A stretch of 15,353 nucleotides of DNA from contig LUZO01000179.1 of assembly GCA_001603685.1 (NCBI GenBank), forward strand, positions 1 to 15,353. Reading direction: 5' to 3'. Position numbers and translations under genes: made by a program. Positions within the stretch are counted from its first letter, which is position 1, and each line of letters starts with the position of its first letter. Of the stretch, positions 1 through 6,992 are shown piece after piece. The DNA is from Bacteroidales bacterium Bact_23. Lineage in GTDB: Bacteria; Bacteroidota; Bacteroidia; Bacteroidales; Lentimicrobiaceae. The notes below the pieces were generated by a model, which saw only the letters and a program-made list of their open reading frames with translations, did not search any database and was not told where the DNA came from.

Positions 1-130
1 TGTCGCAGCGCATTTTCTGCCTGAGCATAGTCATCATAATATCAATCTGATAGACTGTTTTCAAAATTAAATTATCATTAAATTAACTTCAGGGGTGACC
101 TACATAAGCCTTCCTGTATCTTAAAATCCC

Positions 131-138
131 TACCTTTG
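131..138 (+). promoter_or_regulatory. candidate -7 promoter element (TACCTTTG) for the fakA-fakB fusion
   Basis: TACCTTTG matches the Bacteroidota -7 consensus TAnnTTTG. No convincing TTTG -33 box lies 19-21 bases upstream. If used, it gives a leader of about 120 bases before the ATG at 263. A second, poorer candidate is TTTG at 227-230 followed about 20 bases later by TAGTCTTTG (251-259), but this would place transcription initiation almost on the start codon. The rest of 1-262 is AT-rich and I recognise no RNA gene in it. Confidence 0.3.
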
Positions 139-262
139 ATCATACAAGACCGGGATAATTTTTTCTTCAGAACAGTTAACTCTTTCACTACTTGTTAGTT
201 ACTTAATGCCAGTTTGGAGTAAACATTTTGGGGCCATCCTTGTTTTTGTATAGTCTTTGCTG

Positions 263-2110
263 ATGAACCAAATTTATTATTCACCAAAGCAACAAAAATT
301 GAACAAACCAACAAGATCTTTAACAGAATTAGATGGCAAAACGCTGTATTACAGCTTTCTTGCCGGTGCGCAAAAGATTTTCGAGAATCAGGTACTGATC
401 AATAAAATCAATGTATTTCCGGTTGCTGATGCCGATACCGGAACCAATCTGGCCTCTACCATGAGGTCGATTGTTGACAGTCCCATCCCCACTTCCGACC
501 TTAAAATAACGGCTGCAGCGCTTGCCGATGCGGCTCTTACCGGCGCGAGGGGCAATTCGGGAATCATTTTTGCCCAGTTTGTTTACGGATTCAGCAATGA
601 AATCCAGAAACATGAGACCGTAAGCGTTGAAACCTTTGCCGAAGTGCTTAAAAAGGCGGTTGGTTATGCTTACGAAGCCATTGCCAATCCTGTTGAAGGC
701 ACAATGATTACGGTAATCAGGGAGTGGGCTGAGTTTATTTATATTCTGAAAGATACCATTCAGGATTTTATCGAACTGCTTACCCAGGCCTATCATAAAG
801 CCCTCGAGTCGTTACAGGCAACAACGAAAAAACTTGAAGTTCTGGCTAAATCAAATGTTGTTGATGCCGGTGCAAAGGGCTTCGTTGTCTTCCTTCAGGG
901 AATGGTTGAATTTGTGAAGGTAGGCGAACTCCGGAAGCTGCTTGCAGGCCGTGAAATGGTAGTTCTTGCCGACTCTGAAGTGGTAACCCACGATGTAATT
1001 ACCTACCGGTATTGCACCGAAGCGATGCTGGTTATGGATGAGAAGAAAAATGCTGATCCTCAGCAGATTCGCAAATCAATAGTTCATCTTGGCGATTCGA
1101 TGGTGGTGGCAGGTTCTGCAAAAAAGACTAGGGTACATATCCACACCGACCACCCTGCCAAAGTGATGAAAATTCTGACCAAATACGGAAACATCTCATT
1201 TCAGAAGGTTGACGATATGGTGATGCAGCAGGAGATTGCATCCAATGCCAAATATCCGGTTGCCCTTGTAACTGATTCTACTTGCGATATTCCTCAGAAT
1301 CTGATTGAAAAGTACCAGATTCAGGTGGTACCGCTGAGCGTTCATTTTGGTGAGAACTATTTTCTTGACAGACTCACCATTTTACCGGCGCAGTTCTATT
1401 CCATGCTCGATAAATCGGCTGATTATCCGTCAACTGCACAGCCTGCATACAAAGATTTCTTTAACCGCTATTCCTATCTTGCCAGCCATTACGACTCCAT
1501 CATCGGAATTCATATCAGCGCTGCCATGAGCGGAACCTGGAGCAACAGCTCCAAAGCGTCGCATGCAGTATCGGAACACAGCGGTAAAAAGATCAGTGTA
1601 ATCAATTCGAAACGGCTTGCCAGCGGTTTGGGACTGATTACCATCCGTGCGGCAAAAGCCCTTGAAAGCGGCGCTACACACGATGAGATCACCTCGAAAC
1701 TGGAGACCTGGTCGAACAATACCAAATTATTTGCCTCCTCGAAAACCATCAAATACATGGTAAAGAGCGGCCGCGTAAGCCACACCAAAGGACTGATAGG
1801 ATCGCTGCTGGGCCTGAAACCGATTGTTACCGTGAACAACGAAGGGCGCACGGAAGTCTTTGGCAAACCCTTTACCGAAAAAGCAAGTATGGAGTTGATT
1901 ATGGGCAGGATTAAAAGTATGGCCTCCGAAAAGAAAATCTGGGGATATGCCATATCACACGCCCGCAACCATAATGCTGCCAAATGGTATGCCCAGCAGA
2001 TGCGCGAACTTACCGGGCTGGAGCCTGAGTTTATCAACGATGCTTCACCAGTACTGGGTGTAAATGTCGGCCCGGGCGTTGTGGCAATGTCGGTGATGTA
2101 CGACGATTAA
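263..2110 (+). CDS. DAK2-DegV fusion protein (FakA-FakB-like fatty acid kinase)
   Basis: The protein joins the two halves of the bacterial fatty acid kinase, which phosphorylates exogenous fatty acids to acyl-phosphates for phospholipid synthesis. Residues are numbered from the ATG at 263 (615 aa). Residues about 25-220 form the DAK2/DhaL-type ATP-binding domain: the metal-binding loop reads FPVADADTGTN with both aspartates (D56, D58) kept, followed by GARGNSG (94-100) and NPVEGT. Residues about 243-330 match the FakA middle domain (RYCTE, VHIHTDHP). Residues about 332-612 are a DegV/FakB lipid-binding domain with TDST (337-340), PSTAQP, SGTW and the SGR arginine (R504). In Firmicutes FakA and FakB are separate proteins; here they are one chain. 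A TTG at 257 could add two residues, but the ATG is the likelier start. A terminator follows directly. The domain calls are firm; acyl substrate preference cannot be read from the sequence. Confidence 0.9.
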   Translation: MNQIYYSPKQQKLNKPTRSLTELDGKTLYYSFLAGAQKIFENQVLINKINVFPVADADTGTNLASTMRSIVDSPIPTSDLKITAAALADAALTGARGNSGIIFAQFVYGFSNEIQKHETVSVETFAEVLKKAVGYAYEAIANPVEGTMITVIREWAEFIYILKDTIQDFIELLTQAYHKALESLQATTKKLEVLAKSNVVDAGAKGFVVFLQGMVEFVKVGELRKLLAGREMVVLADSEVVTHDVITYRYCTEAMLVMDEKKNADPQQIRKSIVHLGDSMVVAGSAKKTRVHIHTDHPAKVMKILTKYGNISFQKVDDMVMQQEIASNAKYPVALVTDSTCDIPQNLIEKYQIQVVPLSVHFGENYFLDRLTILPAQFYSMLDKSADYPSTAQPAYKDFFNRYSYLASHYDSIIGIHISAAMSGTWSNSSKASHAVSEHSGKKISVINSKRLASGLGLITIRAAKALESGATHDEITSKLETWSNNTKLFASSKTIKYMVKSGRVSHTKGLIGSLLGLKPIVTVNNEGRTEVFGKPFTEKASMELIMGRIKSMASEKKIWGYAISHARNHNAAKWYAQQMRELTGLEPEFINDASPVLGVNVGPGVVAMSVMYDD

Positions 2111-2130
2111 ACCGGAATTTTCATATTTTA

Positions 2131-2168
2131 AAAAAGCCGGATTGCCAATGGGTTGTCCGGCTTTTTCT
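2131..2168 (+). terminator. rho-independent terminator after the fakA-fakB fusion
   Basis: An 11-bp perfect stem, AAAAAGCCGGA (2131-2141) pairing with TCCGGCTTTTT (2156-2166), encloses a 14-base loop and ends in a T-rich tract. It begins 20 bases after the stop codon. Its A/T flanks are symmetric, so it could also work on the other strand, although no gene is seen to end there. Confidence 0.85.
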
Positions 2169-2194
2169 TTTCAGGGATTTGCCGCTATTCTATG

Positions 2195-2202
2195 TATCTT
2201 TG
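2195..2202 (+). promoter_or_regulatory. candidate -7 promoter element (TATCTTTG)
   Basis: TATCTTTG matches TAnnTTTG and lies 17 bases upstream of the ATG at 2220, after the terminator of the preceding gene. No clear -33 TTTG is found at standard spacing (TTTG at 2178-2181 is too close). It would give a leader of roughly 10 bases. Confidence 0.35.
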
Positions 2203-2219
2203 ATGCATAAATCTGCCAT

Positions 2220-2915
2220 ATGTTTTCCTATATTCCGATTGCATTACCGGTAATTATCGTTTATATGATTCTTCTGGCCGCTGCCGGAATGCAGATGCAC
2301 AGACCAAAGATTGCCATGGTTTTCAGAAGCCCGGGCATTGCGCTGATGGCAGCGGCTGCCCTGTGGAAAACTCCCGCAATTGATTTTATGAAAATCTCCG
2401 TTTTAATCCTGGTAATTTTATGGTCAGCGCTGCATGCCCGGCTGCAATATAAGTCATACCGTAAAACAGGCAGGAATTCCGGTAACGAAAAGGATTTAGA
2501 CCGCGAGGGTTCTTTTTCGGGCAAATATATGCGTAAATGCCTGATTCACGCCATTCTTATGCTGATTATCTCCCTGCCGGTTTTGCACATAATCAACAAC
2601 CCTTATCCCGTAAAGGCAGGATTTATCCACACAGCCGCGCTGCTGATTGTTTTGGCCGGAATTATTTCTGAAACGGACTCCGGACAGCGGTTTATTGCTT
2701 CGAAAGTTGCAGCCCTGCGAAATAAAGAGGAGCCTTTATCCGGGTTTCAGAAATTTATTCTCAGAAGTGCCGGTTATTCAACCGCCCTGGTGTGGTGGGG
2801 CTTCTGGCTGATGGCTTTGCCGGTAATTGACGGGATTTTCACCCTTGCCGGACCGCTGACGATAACGCTCTTACACAGGCATATATCCTCAATGACGGGA
2901 TTTGAGGGAGAATAG
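2220..2915 (+). CDS. polytopic membrane protein, divergent DUF1295 / steroid 5-alpha-reductase-fold relative
   Basis: This 231-aa protein has several hydrophobic segments (about 5-22, 36-50, 57-74, 108-124, 133-149, 184-215). Its layout follows DUF1295 proteins: a W-x-x-x-H-A-R-L-containing helix (residues 68-75), an SLPVL helix (118-122), an acidic residue after a helix (E151) near the position of the family's FE-x-x-AD-x-Q motif, then WWG (192-194) and GPL (211-213) near the C-terminus. Where family members carry the cofactor-binding signature R-H-P-N-Y-F-G, this protein reads R182-S-A-G-Y186-S-T. The resemblance comes from reading motif order, not from a profile search, so the family call is tentative. 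If right, it is probably not an active reductase. It sits alone between a terminator and the next promoter-like box. No function can be assigned. Confidence 0.5.
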   Translation: MFSYIPIALPVIIVYMILLAAAGMQMHRPKIAMVFRSPGIALMAAAALWKTPAIDFMKISVLILVILWSALHARLQYKSYRKTGRNSGNEKDLDREGSFSGKYMRKCLIHAILMLIISLPVLHIINNPYPVKAGFIHTAALLIVLAGIISETDSGQRFIASKVAALRNKEEPLSGFQKFILRSAGYSTALVWWGFWLMALPVIDGIFTLAGPLTITLLHRHISSMTGFEGE

Positions 2916-2939
2916 CATAAAAACAATTGAAATTATCGG

Positions 2940-2947
2940 TAATTTTG
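2940..2947 (+). promoter_or_regulatory. candidate -7 promoter element (TAATTTTG) for the mutL operon
   Basis: TAATTTTG fits TAnnTTTG and lies about 90 bases upstream of the first gene of the tightly spaced mutL run. No TTTG is found at the expected -33 spacing. A start site near 2953 would leave a leader of about 85 bases that contains the short ORF at 2982-3041. Confidence 0.35.
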
Positions 2948-2981
2948 TAGATTGGAAAACAGGAAGAAGAATTACCCGGGA

Positions 2982-3041
2982 ATGGCGAATTTCTCAATCC
3001 GAGAAGCTGACCCGCTGCTCCCGAAAAAAAGGAAGCCATGA
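2982..3041 (+). CDS. possible 19-aa leader ORF overlapping the next start (ATGA)
   Basis: An ATG at 2982, preceded by a purine-rich AGGAAGAAG stretch, opens a 20-codon frame encoding MANFSIREADPLLPKKRKP. Its TGA (3039-3041) overlaps the ATG (3038-3040) of the following gene as ATGA, the geometry expected for translational coupling. It lies downstream of the TAATTTTG box. ORFs this short are common by chance and I know of no family for it, so this is a candidate only. Confidence 0.2.
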   Translation: MANFSIREADPLLPKKRKP

Positions 3042-3298
3042 AAATAGTAGCGTTTAAAACCAGGAAGCCCAAGCCTTTCAACTACCGTCCTTTATACTAC
3101 GATCAGAAAAAGGAGGAGATGGAAGAGCGTCTGAAGAAGTATTCCAACAAGGATGAAGCTGACCTGGAGGGAATGAGGTCCAGAATAAGGGAGGCCTGGC
3201 GAAAAAAAGACACAGCAAACCGGAAGACCTCGCAAAAATCCATGATTATCTATCTGATTGCCGTTATCTTACTCATTTACTTTTTATTTTTCCGCTAA
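3038..3298 (+). CDS. small conserved tail-anchored protein preceding mutL
   Basis: This 86-aa protein has a basic N-terminus (TRKPKPFNYRPLYYD), a highly charged middle (about 24-66) that may be helical, and one C-terminal membrane segment (about 68-86) ending at the last residue. That makes it a likely C-tail-anchored inner-membrane protein with its charged part in the cytoplasm. A GGAAG ribosome-binding-like stretch (3031-3035) precedes the ATG closely. From memory, similar short proteins with an F-N-Y-x-P-x-Y-Y-D motif sit just upstream of mutL in many Bacteroidota and are sometimes mislabelled as a riboflavin synthase subunit; nothing here resembles riboflavin synthase. It is the first gene of the run and 21 bases separate it from mutL. 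Function unknown. Confidence 0.75.
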   Translation: MKIVAFKTRKPKPFNYRPLYYDQKKEEMEERLKKYSNKDEADLEGMRSRIREAWRKKDTANRKTSQKSMIIYLIAVILLIYFLFFR

Positions 3299-3319
3299 AA
3301 ATCACCGTACTTATACTCT

Positions 3320-5149
3320 ATGTCAGATATAATCAGGCTTTTGCCAGATTCCGTTGCCAACCAGATTGCCGCCGGCGAAGTCATACAGCGTCCGGCTTCT
3401 GCCGTAAAGGAGATTCTTGAAAACGCCATTGACTCGGGCGCCGGAAATATTGAGCTCATCGTAAAGGATGCCGGCAAAACGCTGATTCAGGTGATTGACG
3501 ATGGCTGCGGTATGTCGCCCACCGATGCCCGCATGAGTTTTGAGCGCCATGCCACTTCGAAAATCAGGGAGGCCAACGATCTTTTCAGGATTCATACGCT
3601 GGGATTTCGCGGCGAGGCTATGGCTTCCATTGCTGCCATCGCCCAGGTTGAGCTCAAATCGCGGCGCATGGAGGATGAGCTGGGAACCCACCTTATTATT
3701 GAAGGTTCGGTGGTGAAAAGCCAGCAGCCCTGCGCTGGAAATCCCGGTACTTCCATTACGATCAAGAACCTGTTTTTCAATGTGCCGGCACGCAGGAATT
3801 TCCTGAAATCGGATGCCGCCGAAATGAGGCATATCCTTGAGGAGTTTCAGCGGGTGGCGCTGGTTAATCCGGACATTGCGTTCACGCTATATAACAACGG
3901 AAAGATGCAGTTACAGCTTCCGGCTTCGAATCTGAAACAGCGCATTGCCAACCTGATGGGCGCCGGGTATTACGAAAAGCTACTCTCTGTTTCGCAGGAC
4001 AGTGATGTGGTAAAGATCTCAGGATTTGTGGGCAAACCCGAAAGCGCCAAAAAGACCAAAGGCGAGCAGTATTTCTTTGCCAACAACCGCTATATCAGGC
4101 ATCCCTATCTGAACCATGCCGTTGAAGAGGCTTACAGCGATCTGCTTCCTGAAGGTTTTTTCCCTACCTATTTTATTTACATCGAAGTTGATCCATCAAA
4201 AATCGACATCAACATACACCCTACCAAAACGGAAGTCAATTTTTTAGAATATCAGGTGATTTACTCCATGCTTCGCTCGGCGGTACGACAGGCCATCGGG
4301 AAGTTCAGCTTCTCCTCCACCCTCGATTTTGAAGCGGAGACCGCTTTTGACACCTACTTTCCGAAAGACAGGCCGGTGGTGCCTCCGACAATTAATATCA
4401 ACCCGGATTATAATCCTTTTGAAAAGAGCAAACAGGCCGAAACCCTTCCCGCCGGCAACAACAGGAGCGCTCCGCTGCCAACCGACTGGGAAAAGCTTTA
4501 TGAGGTAGCCCGCCGCGAGGTTCCGGCTGAAAAAGAGCAGAGCGGAATGCTCACCATTGACGCCAATTTCGACAATGAAGAGCATAGCCGCGGTTTTATG
4601 CAGTTCCAGAACCGGTATATCATTTCGCGGGTAAAATCCGGGCTGATGATCATCGACCAGCAGGCGGCCCACGAAAGGGTGCTGTACGAACAGCTGATGG
4701 AAAGGATGGAAAGCAGAAAATCATTTTCGCAGCAACAACTTTTTCCGCAAACTGTTAATTTGTCAGCCCCAGACGCTGAATTGCTCGGTGAGCTGATGGA
4801 TGAGTTTACGCTGCTGGGATTCCAGCTTGAAGATTTCGGACAGAATACTTTTATTATCAGGGGAATACCGGCAGATCTGGTGGAGGAGAACATTCAGGCA
4901 CTGATTGAAAATGTGCTTGAGAACTTTAAATCCAGCCAGCTCGGCGTGAAAATTGATAAAAAGGTCAGCCTGACGCGGGCAATGGCGCGCAATATGGCGG
5001 TTAAACCCGGCAAAGTGCTCGCCCCGGAAGAGATGCAATCGCTTATCGACGACCTGTTTGCCTGTCAGATACCGAATATCAGCCCTTCGGGAAGAACCAT
5101 AATCGTAACCATAGCAGCCGATGAAATTGAAAAACGCTTTGGCAACTAA
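3320..5149 (+). CDS. mutL: DNA mismatch repair protein MutL
   Basis: MutL couples mismatch recognition by MutS to strand removal. The 609-aa protein has the N-terminal GHKL ATPase motifs: E-N-A-I-D-S-G-A (about residues 34-41), DDGCGM, ATSKI and LGFRGEA, followed by the transducer domain (FFNVPARR, and the HPTKTEVNF stretch near 300). A variable linker (about 340-425) leads to the C-terminal dimerisation/endonuclease domain. That domain has D446-Q-Q-A-A-H-E452-R-V-L-Y-E457, close to DQHA-x2-E-x4-E but with Gln in place of His. The usual CPHGRP near the end is S588-P-S-G-R-T593, and the ACR/ACK motif has no cysteine. QQQLFP (471-476) fits the sliding-clamp motif Q-x-x-L-x-P. Identification is secure; endonuclease activity is doubtful. 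It ends 12 bases before the first rhomboid gene. Confidence 0.97.
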   Translation: MSDIIRLLPDSVANQIAAGEVIQRPASAVKEILENAIDSGAGNIELIVKDAGKTLIQVIDDGCGMSPTDARMSFERHATSKIREANDLFRIHTLGFRGEAMASIAAIAQVELKSRRMEDELGTHLIIEGSVVKSQQPCAGNPGTSITIKNLFFNVPARRNFLKSDAAEMRHILEEFQRVALVNPDIAFTLYNNGKMQLQLPASNLKQRIANLMGAGYYEKLLSVSQDSDVVKISGFVGKPESAKKTKGEQYFFANNRYIRHPYLNHAVEEAYSDLLPEGFFPTYFIYIEVDPSKIDINIHPTKTEVNFLEYQVIYSMLRSAVRQAIGKFSFSSTLDFEAETAFDTYFPKDRPVVPPTININPDYNPFEKSKQAETLPAGNNRSAPLPTDWEKLYEVARREVPAEKEQSGMLTIDANFDNEEHSRGFMQFQNRYIISRVKSGLMIIDQQAAHERVLYEQLMERMESRKSFSQQQLFPQTVNLSAPDAELLGELMDEFTLLGFQLEDFGQNTFIIRGIPADLVEENIQALIENVLENFKSSQLGVKIDKKVSLTRAMARNMAVKPGKVLAPEEMQSLIDDLFACQIPNISPSGRTIIVTIAADEIEKRFGN

Positions 5150-5161
5150 CCAATCAGAACA

Positions 5162-5998
5162 ATGAACAACCAGCAATACTCGCCCAGGGGATTCGGCATG
5201 CTGCCCCCGGTAATTAAAAACCTGCTTATCATCAATGTACTTGTTTTTCTGGCCCAGATAACGGTGGAACAGATTTATGGCATAAACCTGGCCGATCACC
5301 TGGGAATGCACTATTTCGGTTCCTCGAAATTCAACCCGGTACAACTGGTGACCTATATGTTTCTGCATGGCAGCTTTACCCACATCTTCTTTAATATGTT
5401 CGCTCTGTGGATGTTCGGGTACACGCTGGAACAGGTATGGGGGCCGAAGCGCTTTCTTACCTATTATTTTGTTACCGGCATTGGGGCGGCGCTGGTACAT
5501 ATGCTGGTTCTGTGGATTTCCATTTCGGGCATACAGTCGGATGTTACGGCAGTGATGCAGGCCCCGTCACCGGAGGCGTTTTCTGTATTTTTGAGTAAAC
5601 ATTTTGCTCCATATCAGTCACAGCTTTCAGACTTTATTTTTGCCTGGTCGAAAAATCCGGGAAGTCATGAATACATCAATCAGGCTTCAAAATACATGAA
5701 CGACCTGGTGAACATCAAGATGGATGTGCCCACCGTGGGCGCCTCCGGCGCCGTTTTCGGCCTGTTGCTGGCATTCGGAATGATGTTCCCCAATTCACTG
5801 ATTTACCTTTACTTCTTCTTCCCGATCAGAGCAAAATGGTTTGTGATTGCCTATGGTGCAATGGAACTCTATTTCGGTATCAACCAAAAGACAGGCGACA
5901 ATGTGGCCCACTTCGCCCATCTTGGCGGAATGATTTTCGGATTTTTCCTGATCAGATACTGGAACCGCAGGCTAAACCGTTTTACACGATGGGATTGA
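5162..5998 (+). CDS. rhomboid family intramembrane serine protease (first copy)
   Basis: Rhomboids cleave transmembrane helices inside the bilayer with a Ser-His dyad. This 278-aa protein has H74-x3-N78 in the second core helix (HIFFNMFALWMFG), the catalytic serine in G193-A-S195-G, and the catalytic histidine H253 in AHFAHLGG, so it is predicted active. It carries an unusually long stretch of about 65 residues (about 124-190) between the third core helix and the serine helix, longer than in the neighbouring copy and likely exposed on one membrane face. The start ATG follows the mutL stop by 12 bases, so the two are probably cotranscribed. Substrates are unknown. Confidence 0.93.
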   Translation: MNNQQYSPRGFGMLPPVIKNLLIINVLVFLAQITVEQIYGINLADHLGMHYFGSSKFNPVQLVTYMFLHGSFTHIFFNMFALWMFGYTLEQVWGPKRFLTYYFVTGIGAALVHMLVLWISISGIQSDVTAVMQAPSPEAFSVFLSKHFAPYQSQLSDFIFAWSKNPGSHEYINQASKYMNDLVNIKMDVPTVGASGAVFGLLLAFGMMFPNSLIYLYFFFPIRAKWFVIAYGAMELYFGINQKTGDNVAHFAHLGGMIFGFFLIRYWNRRLNRFTRWD

Positions 5999-6030
5999 TT
6001 GATCTTTTCCTGTCAGACAGGGAGTTAAAA

Positions 6031-6040
6031 GAGGAGGAGA
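6031..6040 (+). promoter_or_regulatory. strong Shine-Dalgarno before the second rhomboid gene
   Basis: GAGGAGGAGA contains a full GGAGG core (6033-6037). It lies 7 bases before a TTG (6045) and 13 before an ATG (6051) in the same frame. By spacing the TTG is better placed; by codon preference the ATG is. Only two residues differ. Such a strong Shine-Dalgarno is uncommon in Bacteroidota. Confidence 0.6.
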
Positions 6041-6044
6041 AAAA

Positions 6045-6980
6045 TTGCAGATGTATCAACAGGTTTCTTTAATCGAGCGGATCAGGATATTCTTCAACCG
6101 GCAGGAGATACTGCCCAGGCTGATATTAATCAATGTACTTGTATGGGTAGCCACCCTTCTGATGCGGAGTTTTGCATTTCTGTTCACCTCTCCGCATGCT
6201 GTAACGGGCGGTGGATACCGCGAAGCCACTTCGCTCTGGCTGATGAAGGCACTGGCGGTTCCTGCCGGCCTCTCCGCACTGATGGTAAGGCCCTGGACTG
6301 TTTTTACCTATATGTTCTTTCACCTCGACTTCTTCCACATCCTCTTCAATATGCTGTGGCTCTACTGGTTCGGGGTGATTTTTACAAAGTACCTTTCTGA
6401 CAGACAGCTTCTTGGAACCTATATTTTTGGAGGAATTGCCGGAGCGTTGCTTTACATCCTTGCATTCAACATTTTTCCTGCATTTTCCCTTGCACGGGAA
6501 TCAGCCCTTGCCCTGGGCGCTTCGGCATCGGTACTTGCCATTGTGGTGGCCATTGCGTTTTATGTGCCGGAATACACCATTCACCTGCTTTTCCTTGGGC
6601 CGGTGAGAATAAAATACATCGCCATATTTTCGGTGCTTCTCGATCTGCTGATGCTGGACAAGGGGAATGCCGGCGGCCATATTGCGCACCTTGGAGGCGC
6701 CCTCTGGGGATTCGCCTGGATTAAGATGCTGCCAGGCACCGATCCCACAAAAATATTCAGATGGCCTGATTTTAAGTTTAAAAACCTGTTCCGGAAAAGC
6801 AGAAAGCAGAAATTCAGGGTCTATAAAAACAACGGGCCGCTTTCGGATGAAGATTACAACCTGCAAAAGGCAGAGAAGCAGAAAAGAATAGATGCTATTC
6901 TTGATAAAATATCGAAATCGGGGTATGACAGCCTTTCCAAAGAGGAGAAAGAGCTTTTATTTTCAAACAGCAAACACTAA
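6045..6980 (+). CDS. rhomboid family intramembrane serine protease with C-terminal cytoplasmic tail (second copy)
   Basis: This second rhomboid (311 aa from the TTG, 309 from the ATG) has H98-x3-N102, the catalytic serine in G158-A-S160-A and the histidine H215 in GGHIAHLGG. The dyad is intact. After the last helix (about 216-230) comes a soluble, lysine-rich tail of about 80 residues ending in D-A-I-L-D-K-I-S-K-S-G-Y-D-S-L-S (283-298) and EEKELLF. I recall this tail from Bacteroidota rhomboids, where it is catalogued as a domain of unknown function. It lacks the long insertion of the first copy, so the two are paralogues that have diverged rather than a recent duplication. It ends 12 bases before the first EEP gene. 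Confidence 0.93.
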   Translation: MQMYQQVSLIERIRIFFNRQEILPRLILINVLVWVATLLMRSFAFLFTSPHAVTGGGYREATSLWLMKALAVPAGLSALMVRPWTVFTYMFFHLDFFHILFNMLWLYWFGVIFTKYLSDRQLLGTYIFGGIAGALLYILAFNIFPAFSLARESALALGASASVLAIVVAIAFYVPEYTIHLLFLGPVRIKYIAIFSVLLDLLMLDKGNAGGHIAHLGGALWGFAWIKMLPGTDPTKIFRWPDFKFKNLFRKSRKQKFRVYKNNGPLSDEDYNLQKAEKQKRIDAILDKISKSGYDSLSKEEKELLFSNSKH

Positions 6981-6992
6981 ACCAGTCTGATT

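Noticed and set aside
1..39. Possible 5' end of a divergent minus-strand gene (ATG on the minus strand at about 39, with a TAATTTTG-like box at 62-69)
   Set aside because: Only about 13 codons are visible before the window edge, there is no recognisable motif, and the -33 box is missing. It cannot be told from chance.
4763..5500. 245-codon minus-strand open frame over the end of mutL and the start of the first rhomboid gene
   Set aside because: It is antisense to two genes with clear family motifs, spans a gene boundary, and its translation has no recognisable domain or membrane pattern.
6009..6021. Palindrome CCTGTCAGACAGG between the two rhomboid genes
   Set aside because: The stem is short with a minimal loop and no T-tract follows, so it is not a terminator. 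A single copy gives no support for an operator.
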